DNA of 64,000 bases, from NCBI RefSeq assembly GCF_028714975.1, contig NZ_JAQTLH010000008.1, positions 1 through 64,000 of the forward strand. The letters are read 5' to 3'. The position numbers and the translations under genes were made by a program. This document shows, one piece after another, positions 25,540-35,487 of the stretch. Within the stretch, counting starts at the first letter, position 1; every line of letters begins with the position of its first letter. A model generated the notes under the pieces. That model saw nothing but the letters and a program-made list of their open reading frames with translations, did not search any database and was not told where the DNA came from. The DNA is from Sulfurimonas sp. (GTDB lineage: Bacteria > Campylobacterota > Campylobacteria > Campylobacterales > Sulfurimonadaceae).

Positions 25540-26813
25540 TAGAAAGATACCTAGGAAACAAATCATCAATAATAAATCATATTATGAAAGAAGTTGATAA
25601 GTTATGTAATAAAGGAGATTATGTTTGTGATATTTTTTCTGGGACCTTGTCTGTATCTATAAATCTGAAAAAAAGTGGATACAGAGTTATTTCTAATGAT
25701 ATTAATCGTTTTTCATATTGTTTTGGTAGAAGTCATTTAATTGCTAATAATATTCCGAAAATAGATTTTGAAAGTTTGGGAATTGATTATAACTTATATG
25801 CAGAAAATGCGATTGCAAAAGTAAAATTGATAGAAAAGGGTGTTGGTTATAATTTTTTGAATGATAAGAAAGAAGAAAACAGCTACGTAGATTTAATAGT
25901 CTTATTAACTTATCTGGATTCAATTTCTGAGAAAGATATTGATCCTGAACATAGAAAGAGTTTCTTTTTTGATTATTACACAGAAGAAGGAAAATATAGT
26001 AAGTTCGTGAGTCAAAGAGGTAGCGAAGGTAATCGAAAGTTTTTCACTCCATCAAATGGTTCTAAAATTGATTTATATTTAAATAAAATTAGAGAGTGGC
26101 ATAAAAATAATTTATTACTAGATGATCTATATTATCTTCTTTTATCCACTATTTCAGAATCGGTAGAAAAAGTTAGTAATACACAAGGCACATTCCATGA
26201 TTTTCCAAGAACTAAATATGATTCTAGGGCCTTTAAAAAATTAGAATTAAGAGCTCCTAAATTTGACAATATTTTATCTGATATTGATGGACATATTCTA
26301 GGTAAAGAACGTGATTCAATGGAGTTTATAAAAGAGGTTCCATCACATAAACTTTTATATATAGACCCTCCGTATAATTTTAGACAATACACATCATATT
26401 ATTTTATGCTTAACTTAATTTGTGATTATTGTGAAATTCCAGATTTAAATAAATACTTCAATGAAGTTAAATATGTAAGAGGGCAAAATATGGATAAGAA
26501 TTTTATTTCATCTTTCTGTAAAAATTCTGAATTTATTTCATCATTACAAAAACTAATTGAAAATGCTGATACGGAATGGATTGTTATGAGTTATTTTAAT
26601 GGTAGAAATCATAAATCTGCTACTGCAGGAGATAAAGGAACTATTCTAAATGAATTAGAGCAGTTTTTTCAAACAGACTTATTTGAATCTAACTCTCTAA
26701 AAATAAAACCTATAAAAAGAAAAAATTACCAAAGTTATGGTGGACATAAAGCTCTAGAAGTTAATGAGTTATTGTATATAGTTAAAAAAAGGATGAAAGA
26801 TGAGATGGTTTGA
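25536..26813 (+). CDS. D12-class DNA adenine-N6 methyltransferase 2
   Basis: 425 residues from a GTG overlapping the previous stop. Motif X is RYLGNKSS (about 4), motif I is CDIFSGTLSVSINL (about 32), and motif IV is YIDPPYNFRQYTSYYF (about 277). It shares architecture with methyltransferase 1, including the unusual QY after DPPY, but differs in the middle region expected to read DNA. It overlaps the McrB-like gene by 14 bases. Confidence 0.9.
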   Translation: MIERYLGNKSSIINHIMKEVDKLCNKGDYVCDIFSGTLSVSINLKKSGYRVISNDINRFSYCFGRSHLIANNIPKIDFESLGIDYNLYAENAIAKVKLIEKGVGYNFLNDKKEENSYVDLIVLLTYLDSISEKDIDPEHRKSFFFDYYTEEGKYSKFVSQRGSEGNRKFFTPSNGSKIDLYLNKIREWHKNNLLLDDLYYLLLSTISESVEKVSNTQGTFHDFPRTKYDSRAFKKLELRAPKFDNILSDIDGHILGKERDSMEFIKEVPSHKLLYIDPPYNFRQYTSYYFMLNLICDYCEIPDLNKYFNEVKYVRGQNMDKNFISSFCKNSEFISSLQKLIENADTEWIVMSYFNGRNHKSATAGDKGTILNELEQFFQTDLFESNSLKIKPIKRKNYQSYGGHKALEVNELLYIVKKRMKDEMV

Positions 26814-28536
26814 TATTTTAAATAGCACGGCCTTTAAAGAATGGATAATTGCAACAGGAAGCGGAGGAACTTTACCGCAAGGAGAATTTAAATTAGATCC
26901 TTTTGGATCTTCAATGCGTAAATTTAATAACGCTCATACATGGCTTTCTGAACTTAATAATACTGGTGTTTTTAATCCATCAGGTAGAGAATCACAAGCA
27001 AAAAGCGATCTTGCAACAGCAGGATTTTTTATAGATGAGACGATATTTACCATATTAGGTCAAATGACAATTGATAAATGGGACGCTTTTGGTATTCCAG
27101 CAGGGGATGATGATTATGAAATCCATCGGTGTTTATTATTAGTAAATAATGCTATTTCTATTGGTGATAAACAATATCTTACATACTATAATCGATGGCT
27201 AAATCTACGAAAATTATTTGAGTATAATTTTTTAGTAACAAACAAAAGCTACTTATATTTGTTCTCATATTTTGATAAATATAGTAATGGATACAATCCT
27301 TTTAATGTAATAACTAGCTTGAAAATAAGTCAAGCATATTTTGATGCCAATATTGACTGGAACTTAATAAAGAATTACTATATAGACCCAGCAGTAGATA
27401 CTGCTGTAGATAAATATGAAAGCACTATTAATACATATACGGGGAGAGAAGGTCGTTCAAATATATGTATTGCTTATGAAATAATCTCTAAAGATGAAGC
27501 TGATAGAATTGATTTTATTAGCTCTTTAACAATGAGTCAGATATGTAAAGATAAATTAATAGAAATAAATGAAAATATAAAACCATTTGTCAATGCAAGT
27601 AATAAAATATATTATGGTCCTCCTGGTACCGGTAAATCTTATGAAGTAAATAAAATCACAAAACCACATAGGTTAATCAATCCAAAGAGAGTTGAAATAG
27701 TTACTTTCCATCCAGAGTATGATTATCATTCTTTTGTTGGAAGCTATAAACCAACAATGAAAAATGAAAAAATTTCTTATGAATTTATACCTCAGCCTTT
27801 TGCAAAAATTTATGTTTCAGCATGGCAAAATTTAGAAAATGAATATTTCTTACAAATTGAAGAAATCAATAGAGGAAATTGTGCTGAGATTTTTGGAGAT
27901 TTATTTCAGTTATTAGATAGAAACCCTGATTATAATGTTACAGCGGATGAAGATTTTAAAAAATATCTTCAAAGTGAATTAGGAATAGAGCATAAAGGTA
28001 TATTAGATGGTCAAATATCATTGCCTCCAAATTTAAATCTAATTGCAACAATGAATACTTCTGATCAATCACTATTTCCCATGGATAGTGCTTTTAAAAG
28101 AAGATGGAATTGGGTATATGTGCCAATTAAGTATGAGGAAGATTGCAATGATGTTTCAAAAGATTATTTAATTGAATTAGATGGATTAAATTATAAATGG
28201 CTAACATTTTTGGAAAAAATAAATAAAGAAATTTTCAATGCAACAGAAAGTCAAGATAAACAAATAGGTAATTGGTTTGTTACACCAAAACAAGGAAACA
28301 TCATTGATATTGAGACTATCGTCAATAAAGTTATCTTTTACCTATGGAATGATATTTTCAAAGATGAAGATGAGCATAATATTTTTAAAGTTACTGATGA
28401 TAAAGCTAGTGAATTTGGTATAGAAACAGATAAAAAAGTGATTACTTTCGAAAAATATTTTGAAGGTGAAGCTAGATATCGTATTCCAATATTAAAGTAT
28501 CTATTTAATGAAGTACTATCCGTGGAACCAATTTAA
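26800..28536 (+). CDS. McrB-like AAA+ NTPase, restriction motor subunit
   Basis: 578 residues. The N-terminal about 260 residues are a system-specific domain, presumably for DNA recognition. The AAA+ module has Walker A YYGPPGTGKSYEV (about 273), VTFHPEYDYHSFVGSYKP, Walker B FLQIEEINRGNCAEIFGD (about 350) and the McrB-type MNTSDQSLFPMDSAFKRRW. The MNT(S/A)D motif is typical of GTP-using McrB proteins. It is coupled to the nuclease gene downstream, with overlapping stop and start. Confidence 0.9.
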   Translation: MRWFDILNSTAFKEWIIATGSGGTLPQGEFKLDPFGSSMRKFNNAHTWLSELNNTGVFNPSGRESQAKSDLATAGFFIDETIFTILGQMTIDKWDAFGIPAGDDDYEIHRCLLLVNNAISIGDKQYLTYYNRWLNLRKLFEYNFLVTNKSYLYLFSYFDKYSNGYNPFNVITSLKISQAYFDANIDWNLIKNYYIDPAVDTAVDKYESTINTYTGREGRSNICIAYEIISKDEADRIDFISSLTMSQICKDKLIEINENIKPFVNASNKIYYGPPGTGKSYEVNKITKPHRLINPKRVEIVTFHPEYDYHSFVGSYKPTMKNEKISYEFIPQPFAKIYVSAWQNLENEYFLQIEEINRGNCAEIFGDLFQLLDRNPDYNVTADEDFKKYLQSELGIEHKGILDGQISLPPNLNLIATMNTSDQSLFPMDSAFKRRWNWVYVPIKYEEDCNDVSKDYLIELDGLNYKWLTFLEKINKEIFNATESQDKQIGNWFVTPKQGNIIDIETIVNKVIFYLWNDIFKDEDEHNIFKVTDDKASEFGIETDKKVITFEKYFEGEARYRIPILKYLFNEVLSVEPI

Positions 28537-30269
28537 TGAGAGTATTCATTGAAGGAGAGTCTTATGATCTAGCTCTATTAGAATCTCTTCTCGGTGACAA
28601 ATTTCATTCAAAGAATAATGATAAAGGAACTATTGAGCAGGTAGGATATTTCCATAGTAAAAATAATGAATTAATTTATCTATTGCCAAAAGTATTTATT
28701 AATAAAGATTGCTTAGTCCTAAATAAGTATCATAAAAATGATCTTGCTTTAAATCCAATTTCTGAAATAATTACTGACATAACAGAGTTAAACTGGATAC
28801 GTAGATTTTTAGTAGTTTTTTATAAAAGTTTAATAGAATATAAAAATCGTTATAGTGAAATACTATTAGCTAGAGAAGATGTCCTTCAGTTAAATACAAC
28901 AATAGGTAAATATGAGTTCTCTTATTTGGATATATCTTTAAGTGTTATTAATTTTTATAAAAAACATCAAAATACAATCATATACAGGTTAAAAGAATAT
29001 GAGTCTCAGAAACATAAGTCTGTAAAATGGAATAAAACTATTAGAAAAAACTCTCAATTTTTTACAGATAATAATGAGCCTATATACAATAGAACAAGAA
29101 ATAAGAAAAAAGAAAAAGATAATGAAGAAGAACTTTTATTAATTTACTATTCCGTGCTTTATCATTTAAAAAAAGAATTTCATTTTAATATAACAATAGA
29201 TAAAGCATTTGCTATATATAAAGGTGCATCATTTGATAACATGTCTAAAAGAGCGCCAAAAATATTAAAAAAAATTAGGTATAAATATTTTTCCGATGAA
29301 TTAGTAAAAATATATAATCTTCTTCAAATTTACTTCTCTAAATATAACGTAGCATCTGTTAAAAATAGAAGAGAAGACTATGTAATGGTAAAACAATATC
29401 ACTGGGTTTTTGAGGATATGATAGATAAGTTATTCTCCGATAATGTAAAAGAAAAAAAAACGAGTAAAGGTGTATCATTAAACAAATTAAAATCCCAAAA
29501 AGATGGTAAAGAAATAGATCATTTATTTGAATACAACTCACTAATTGATTGTGATGAAAGCATCTATTATATAGGTGACTCAAAGTATTATAAGACTAAT
29601 AATAGCTTACAAGAAAATTCCATATATAAACAATTTACATATGCAAAAAATGTAATTCAATTTAATATTGATTTACTGAATGAAAAGAAAAAAATAAACG
29701 AGACTCTAAGCTATAGAGATGAGATAACGGAAGGATATAATATTACACCAAATTTCTTTATTCAAGGAGTAATTGGAGATTTAAATGATTTTGAAAATCA
29801 TCATTTACAACAAGATAATAATAATAAAAAAATTGAACATTCCTACCACTACAAAGATAGATTATTTGATAGGGATTCATTGTATGTGCATTATTATAAT
29901 ATTAATTTTCTTTTTGTACTAAGTGCATATACTAAAAAAGATATTTCATTGTTAAAAAACTTTAAAAGCTCTACGAGAAGTGAATTTAGAAGCAATTTTG
30001 TTCGTTACTTTAATAAACAACGTAATTTTGATTTTTATAAATATGATTTTATTGATGTAGCTGAGCTTGAGGGGTTTGTTAATAAAGAGTTTAGGTTACT
30101 TATTGGAAAAATCTACAGGTCTAAGTCATTCCCTAATAGAGTGATTTTTGCAATACACAAAGATGATATTGTTCTTAAAGCAAGAACATCCTCAAGAGAA
30201 CCCGCATCAATTGAATACTGCGATTCAAGTGATATAAAAATCAAACTAACAAAATTTGAATTTCAATAA
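28536..30269 (+). CDS. LlaJI/McrC-like restriction endonuclease subunit
   Basis: 577 residues. The N-terminal region (IYLLPKVFINKDCLVLNKY) and overall layout resemble the LlaJI R2/McrC-type partner. A PD-(D/E)xK nuclease site is visible: FEDMIDKLF (about 293), KEIDHLFEY (about 326) and YYIGDSKYYKT (about 347). It should cut DNA after translocation or assembly by the McrB-like subunit. It ends the operon, convergent with the transposition genes and 35 bases from the tniE-like stop. Confidence 0.85.
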   Translation: MRVFIEGESYDLALLESLLGDKFHSKNNDKGTIEQVGYFHSKNNELIYLLPKVFINKDCLVLNKYHKNDLALNPISEIITDITELNWIRRFLVVFYKSLIEYKNRYSEILLAREDVLQLNTTIGKYEFSYLDISLSVINFYKKHQNTIIYRLKEYESQKHKSVKWNKTIRKNSQFFTDNNEPIYNRTRNKKKEKDNEEELLLIYYSVLYHLKKEFHFNITIDKAFAIYKGASFDNMSKRAPKILKKIRYKYFSDELVKIYNLLQIYFSKYNVASVKNRREDYVMVKQYHWVFEDMIDKLFSDNVKEKKTSKGVSLNKLKSQKDGKEIDHLFEYNSLIDCDESIYYIGDSKYYKTNNSLQENSIYKQFTYAKNVIQFNIDLLNEKKKINETLSYRDEITEGYNITPNFFIQGVIGDLNDFENHHLQQDNNNKKIEHSYHYKDRLFDRDSLYVHYYNINFLFVLSAYTKKDISLLKNFKSSTRSEFRSNFVRYFNKQRNFDFYKYDFIDVAELEGFVNKEFRLLIGKIYRSKSFPNRVIFAIHKDDIVLKARTSSREPASIEYCDSSDIKIKLTKFEFQ

Positions 30270-30304
30270 TTCGCTTTCAAAAATAGGGTTGACAGATCAT
30301 AATG

Positions 30305-31600
30305 TCATTTTGCTTTCTTATGGTTTAGTTCAGCAATAACAGCGTATACCTTTTCAGGTATGTTGAATATATGTCCACACATTCTGATATAACAATCCCC
30401 ATTTCTATTAAAATGAAAGTTATCATAGGCAATAAATACATTAATCGGTATCGAAATCCAATGTAAATAACCAAAAATGGCTGTATAAAAATAAGATGCT
30501 TTTTTATCAATTAATTGAGGATTTTGCATCAATTTTATAACTCTAGCTCGTAATATTTGATGTGATATACTTGGTCTTTTTAGCCTAGCTTTTGGTATTT
30601 TCGTAATTTGCAAGCTATACGCAAATTCATTGGTGAGAAAATTAATAAATTCTGTAATAGTCGCCCTCTGTCCTGAATATAGCCAAAGATATCCTTCTAA
30701 AGCTTTCATCGTAGGCTTATTTTCTTGGAAGTTTTCACAGTATTGTAAGAACTTTATTGCAGGAGTTAAAGCAAGACGGATAGATCTCAGAGTAATTTGT
30801 TGGTTTTGAAGTTTCGTACATAAATATTGATAATATTTGTGGATTAACTTATGTTTGTAGCTACGTGAATTAAATCTTTCTAGCTGCTTCTCTATTAGAT
30901 TAAAGTTTGAGTACTTCTCTGTAATATTTCCATCCATTTTAATAAGATGCTGTTCATCTAAGAAAGTATGGATCAGAAAATACTTCTTACCAGTTGCAAA
31001 CCTAAATCTACTGAGTAAAATCTCATAGCTAGGCATCTGTTTCAGTTCCTCGTACAATTTATCAATTTGATAGAAATATAATTGATAGTTTTGAATATAC
31101 GTTGCTGCAAAAAGCAAGCCTCTTCGATTGTTTAGCCACTTTGAAAAATCCACAAAACATTCACTTAGATGGGTAAAAGAGTTCGCAATAAAGGCTACTT
31201 TCTTATCAAGAGTTTGCCGGTAATGACATGCTTGACATGTTCTCCCTTGCCCAGCAGGAAACTCTTTTTTACATTTTATGCATTTTCTCGTCCTCTCGAT
31301 AGAGCAAAATTTACACAAAGGCTTTTGTTCTAAAATAAAAGTAAGTGTTTTTCTTCTGTATCCGCAACTATGGCAAACAGGAAGGTGCCCAGAGTAGCAT
31401 TTATCACACAGCAATCTGACTTCGCTATTAGGAAGAGTTCTGTTGGAAGTGGGATACATATTATCTCCGCATGTGGAACAACTTTCATATATTTGAAAAT
31501 ATTTTGCACAAGATTTACAGACTGTACCGGTTTCTAGTGTTTTTCCGATTACATAGTTTGTCTTTTCACATCGTAAACATGGGGTAGTTGGAGTTTTCAT
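30305..31600 (-). CDS. tniE: TniE-like protein with zinc-ribbon array
   Basis: 431 residues. The first about 125 hold eight CxxC pairs (CLRC, CKSC, CSTC, CDKC, CHSC, CKFC, CIKC, CQAC), enough for four zinc ribbons. The rest is helical. Residues about 275-330 recall the core-binding domain of tyrosine recombinases, and the C terminus (FNRNGDCYIRMCGHIFNIPEKVYAVIAEL) resembles only the start of their catalytic domain, with no R-H-R-Y set. Its place after tniQ matches tniE of Tn6022/AbaR, whose role is poorly known. The start overlaps the tniQ stop by 4 bases. Confidence 0.6.
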   Translation of the reverse strand: MKTPTTPCLRCEKTNYVIGKTLETGTVCKSCAKYFQIYESCSTCGDNMYPTSNRTLPNSEVRLLCDKCYSGHLPVCHSCGYRRKTLTFILEQKPLCKFCSIERTRKCIKCKKEFPAGQGRTCQACHYRQTLDKKVAFIANSFTHLSECFVDFSKWLNNRRGLLFAATYIQNYQLYFYQIDKLYEELKQMPSYEILLSRFRFATGKKYFLIHTFLDEQHLIKMDGNITEKYSNFNLIEKQLERFNSRSYKHKLIHKYYQYLCTKLQNQQITLRSIRLALTPAIKFLQYCENFQENKPTMKALEGYLWLYSGQRATITEFINFLTNEFAYSLQITKIPKARLKRPSISHQILRARVIKLMQNPQLIDKKASYFYTAIFGYLHWISIPINVFIAYDNFHFNRNGDCYIRMCGHIFNIPEKVYAVIAELNHKKAK

Positions 31601-32679
31601 ATCTTTATGTACTCTCTAATCTCATCAAACAATCTCTCTACTTCTTCTTTGCTTTTTGGAACAATCTCTCTTGATAGACTTCTTGAAGGCTTAAATATTT
31701 TTTTGGTATCAAGACGATTAAAAATATATTCTGCTGTCGGTGAGAGATTCCTGAAGGTTCTTTTAAAACCATTTTGAGCCATTTCTGAGTCTCTTAGCAG
31801 AGTGACTATCTCATTTAGTGATAACTTAAAGAGATTTGATATAATGAAGAGTAGATGTTCTTTGTCTTTAATATGCATTCGAGCAAATGTAGTGTTGTTT
31901 GAAGTTCTGAAAGCGTGTTTATCATTCATGTTTAGATACTTGAAAATTCCAGCAAATTTCTCTTTTTGATTCATGTGCACAAATAACGACAAGAAAAGCG
32001 TGAGTGTCAAAAATAGATCTTTTCTATTGTTCTCAATAAGTGGAAAGTCTATTTCCATGAAATCGTCTTTGAATGCAACTTGGGACAACTGCTCTTGAAA
32101 TACCAAAACCTCTTGATTGACATATTCAGTAGTTGAAGCGCTTAAGTTAAAGCCACAGTTTGTGCAATAACAAAGATAGGGATTCTCATATGTAATTTTA
32201 TGTGGTGAAAATACTTGTCCGCAATTTTCACAACTGAGTAGCAGAAGATTTTTGTGGATAGGGCAAGCGACAACCCATGCCAACTTCCACTGCTTTTTTA
32301 AATATGCATCATCCATAACAAGACATTTAGGACAAAAGTAAAATCCATTTGTACGAATCGCACCTTTGAGTCCTATTGGTGTTATGAGCTGCCATTTTGA
32401 GTAGGGGTTGTCTTTATGAGTCTTGTGAGAAAGATTCTGGATAAGTGACTCTAAAGTAAGAGCTCTAATCCCTTCTTGAGACAACGAGCACAGCAGACTT
32501 AGTTGCACCACCTTTTCATATGGGATATATCTGTCTATATCTCGATACCATGTGCTATCTTTTTTAAAGGCAGCGATTGCAAAACTCCTAGGATCAGAAC
32601 CATTGGCAATAGCATTTCTTATAACCCACGATGTGAGTGTTTCATCTTCATGCGGATGAACCTCTATTGCAAAGTTCAT
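31597..32679 (-). CDS. tniQ: TniQ/TnsD-family target selector
   Basis: 360 residues. It opens with the TniQ signature VHPHEDETLTSWVIRNAIANG and carries zinc-binding groups FCPKCL, CPIHKNLLLLSCENCG and CYCTNCG (about 110-180). A helical DNA-binding region follows. TniQ/TnsD proteins bind a chromosomal attachment sequence and recruit TnsC. As the only TniQ here, it is the likely reader of the comM site. It starts one base after the tnsC stop. Confidence 0.93.
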   Translation of the reverse strand: MNFAIEVHPHEDETLTSWVIRNAIANGSDPRSFAIAAFKKDSTWYRDIDRYIPYEKVVQLSLLCSLSQEGIRALTLESLIQNLSHKTHKDNPYSKWQLITPIGLKGAIRTNGFYFCPKCLVMDDAYLKKQWKLAWVVACPIHKNLLLLSCENCGQVFSPHKITYENPYLCYCTNCGFNLSASTTEYVNQEVLVFQEQLSQVAFKDDFMEIDFPLIENNRKDLFLTLTLFLSLFVHMNQKEKFAGIFKYLNMNDKHAFRTSNNTTFARMHIKDKEHLLFIISNLFKLSLNEIVTLLRDSEMAQNGFKRTFRNLSPTAEYIFNRLDTKKIFKPSRSLSREIVPKSKEEVERLFDEIREYIKI

Positions 32680-32680
32680 T

Positions 32681-33589
32681 TTAAATAGGTACTTCTCTTG
32701 GCGTGAGGGTACTTGTAGGTTTTACCCATTTAAATTGGTTGATTATATTCATGGTAATTTCTTCTACACCACTCTCTATTGCATAAGTTGCACATTCTGT
32801 TAATAATCTATGCAAATTCCCCAAATTTCCCTGAGAAATTGTGTACAGCAAAGTCGCCTTTTCTTTATCAGCCAAGTATGACGCTTTTTTAAGAGGTATC
32901 CTCTTTTCAAATGATTGGAGCAGTCCTCTAAAGTTCCTATCTAGTTCCCATTTTGTTAGCTTTATACTATCGAATCTACTGCTTAGTTGTGGATCTGATG
33001 TTAATATGAGAGTCGCTTCTTTTAATCCGACACAGACAATTGGTATCATAAGTTTATTACCAATATTTTTGAGTGCATCCATTACATTTCTTTGCTGCTT
33101 TGGAGTACCTCTTAAATAATGGTGTATCTCATCTATAATAAGCATCTTTACATTACACTCCTGAAGCAAGTGAAACATTTGGTGTCTAAGTTTTGCAAGT
33201 GAGTCAGCAGGATTAAATGGTGTCCAAAATGCTTCTAAAACTGAGATATATAAATCTTTTACATCTGCATTATCAGAAGCAAGTGCTAATATGACAGGTC
33301 GCACAATAGTTGTCATTTTTTGCTCATCTTCAATTGTATAACTTGAATGCATCTTCTCAAAAGAGGACACAACAGAAGTTTTTCCGATATTGGACTCACC
33401 GGTGATAAGCAAGTTCTGAGTCCGTGCTTTTTTAGGTCTATCCATCATCTGTTTTAAAAGTCTATGAATCTCTTTTATCTTAGGATATTCAATTAGGATC
33501 TCTTTGTATAAATGATGAACTCTCTCTTCTTTGGAAAGACGTATTATCTCTTGACACTCTTCATTTAAATGTGTGTATAAATTTTCCAT
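32681..33589 (-). CDS. tnsC: TnsC/TniB-family AAA+ transposition regulator
   Basis: 302 residues. Walker A GESNIGKT is at 64-71, Walker B MLIIDEIHHYL at 149-159, and sensor-type VGLKEATLILTSDPQLSSRF follows. It assembles on DNA at the target marked by TniQ and activates TnsA/TnsB. The short length is typical of TniB-type proteins rather than the longer Tn7 TnsC (about 555). It lies 8 bases after tnsB. Confidence 0.95.
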   Translation of the reverse strand: MENLYTHLNEECQEIIRLSKEERVHHLYKEILIEYPKIKEIHRLLKQMMDRPKKARTQNLLITGESNIGKTSVVSSFEKMHSSYTIEDEQKMTTIVRPVILALASDNADVKDLYISVLEAFWTPFNPADSLAKLRHQMFHLLQECNVKMLIIDEIHHYLRGTPKQQRNVMDALKNIGNKLMIPIVCVGLKEATLILTSDPQLSSRFDSIKLTKWELDRNFRGLLQSFEKRIPLKKASYLADKEKATLLYTISQGNLGNLHRLLTECATYAIESGVEEITMNIINQFKWVKPTSTLTPREVPI

Positions 33590-33597
33590 TATTAATC

Positions 33598-35487
33598 CTA
33601 ATCAAAATCCGGGATATCATCATCCCATATAGCTTCGTCAACATAGCTATTAGCAGGTAGAGGTTTTGTAGCTAATATCTCTTGCGTCGTACTAATCTCG
33701 GTGTCTTTATTTTTTAATCTCTGCTTCAGTCGTCTTGCTTTTTTGGTTCTATTGGTAGAGTCTTCAATCTGCTTATGCAGTTCTTCATGTGCCTCAATGA
33801 TTTGTGCAGTATTTATTTGTGTTGTACCGTCTTCGTGAAGTTTTTTTCTAATAAGCTCATATTCCCACAGTGTCATATTAGGCATATTCTGGTCAGCAAC
33901 ATTAATTTTAAAATACTCTTGAAGAACATTATCGTAGAACCAGACATATTTAATATCCCTAGGATCTCTTTTAAAGATGAATTTTTTCTTTCTATTTGTC
34001 CCTTCCTCCATCATATTTATTTTTGAGCGCAAAAGATGGTCATAGTAATTTAGCCCTTCAATATTTACTCCGTTTTTTTGAATCGTTCTATGAAAAATTG
34101 GTAAAAAGTCTATTGTTACACTCACTGAATCTGTAGGCTTAGGAAGTAACCCAACAGAAGACTCTTCTCCAAATATACCTTTCTCCCATAATTGTTCAGG
34201 AGACATTCCAATTCCTTCATGTTTTCTTTTATGATAGATTTTTGTAATAAAAGTAACAAGCCATTTCTCAAACTCTTTAAATGTCATAGATGAGTTTTTG
34301 TTTGAATCATATTCTTGGCGTTCATGAATACTAGAGAAAGTAGTTCCGGGTATTTCATGAGCTGCTTTCATTAATGTGCCGATGACCCTCTCAACATGAC
34401 CTCCGAAGTTTGATTTTCCAACAGGTCTAAACTCAATATTGATTCCATGTGCAAGACCTGCTGTTCTTAAAGCTTCGGCTCTAAAGTCAGCTCCGTTATC
34501 AACATGTATTGTCTCTGGAAAGCCCCACACATTCCAATCTGCTTCTATATCAAGCTCTAGCAGTGTTTTTTCTTTAGAGAGGACTGTATTAGTTATGCAT
34601 AGTGCAACGGATGTGCTACTAGGAGGGCTGAGAGTAAGATAGTACCCGACTATCATTCTGCTGTATACATCAATAGCAACAGTAATATATGGTCTGCCTA
34701 TGGGTTCTCTCGTATCATCATCAACTAGAATCAAATCTACAGGAGTATGATCTATTTGAATAAGCTGCATTGGATATTCAGCTTCAAAACTCCCGGGAAC
34801 TGGTTCAAATTTTGTTCTGGCGATTGAACGGTTGCCCTGTTTTTTAAGTATGTCATACTCAGAGAGCTTATGAATTCTATTTCTGATTGTATTTTTACTT
34901 GGTGCTATAATGCCTCTGTTTTTACATTCAATATTTATCTTATTTATTACGGATTGAACAGACGGTCTTTGTCTTGTAAGATAGTAATTATTTATGACTT
35001 CTTGCGTTACGTCTTCTGTCATAAAGTCTAATCGAGTCTCACCTTTTTTTCTTCCGGACGGTTTTGGTAAAAGTCCAGTAAGAGTACCTGTTGATTTATA
35101 TTTTCTTAGCCATCTATAAAGTGTTGTAAAGTGAACACCTATTTTCTCAGCATGTTGTTCAATCTCCTCCCGAGAAATATCATTGGAGAGTAAAGGTTGA
35201 ATTGCACTATATTTTTGCTGTATCTCTTTAAATTCTTCATCTGAGTATTCGTCAATATCTTTGTATATCGCTGGATTCATCTCAATATTTTCAGGAGTAA
35301 TCGGCTTCAAATATTTAATTTCTAATCTCTTTGGGCGCTTAGTCTCAATATTTATTCCAACAACCTCATGAAAATCAATAATGCTAGAGATTTTAAATAT
35401 CTCTTTTTTGTATTCAACAAACTCATTTTCTGCAATCTTAAGACTGCTCCTATCTAGCTTAACAGACTTTTGAACTTCTTGTGTCAT
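33598..35487 (-). CDS. tnsB: TnsB/TniA-family DDE transposase
   Basis: 629 residues. HTH domains at about 100-210 (HFTTLYRWLRKYKSTG) precede the RNase H-like core. The DDE triad is Asp246 (QIDHTPVD), Asp330 (HVDNGADF) and Glu366 (GGHVERVIG), with the usual 35-residue D-E spacing. A Mu-type C-terminal region follows. It binds the 21-bp end repeats and joins the 3' ends to the target. It overlaps tnsA by 4 bases. Confidence 0.97.
   Translation of the reverse strand: MTQEVQKSVKLDRSSLKIAENEFVEYKKEIFKISSIIDFHEVVGINIETKRPKRLEIKYLKPITPENIEMNPAIYKDIDEYSDEEFKEIQQKYSAIQPLLSNDISREEIEQHAEKIGVHFTTLYRWLRKYKSTGTLTGLLPKPSGRKKGETRLDFMTEDVTQEVINNYYLTRQRPSVQSVINKINIECKNRGIIAPSKNTIRNRIHKLSEYDILKKQGNRSIARTKFEPVPGSFEAEYPMQLIQIDHTPVDLILVDDDTREPIGRPYITVAIDVYSRMIVGYYLTLSPPSSTSVALCITNTVLSKEKTLLELDIEADWNVWGFPETIHVDNGADFRAEALRTAGLAHGINIEFRPVGKSNFGGHVERVIGTLMKAAHEIPGTTFSSIHERQEYDSNKNSSMTFKEFEKWLVTFITKIYHKRKHEGIGMSPEQLWEKGIFGEESSVGLLPKPTDSVSVTIDFLPIFHRTIQKNGVNIEGLNYYDHLLRSKINMMEEGTNRKKKFIFKRDPRDIKYVWFYDNVLQEYFKINVADQNMPNMTLWEYELIRKKLHEDGTTQINTAQIIEAHEELHKQIEDSTNRTKKARRLKQRLKNKDTEISTTQEILATKPLPANSYVDEAIWDDDIPDFD

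Noticed and set aside
12251-30269. CRISPR-associated (Cas12k or Cascade) Tn7-like system
   Set aside because: No cas genes, repeat array or tracr-like region seen among the cargo; targeting is explained by TniQ.
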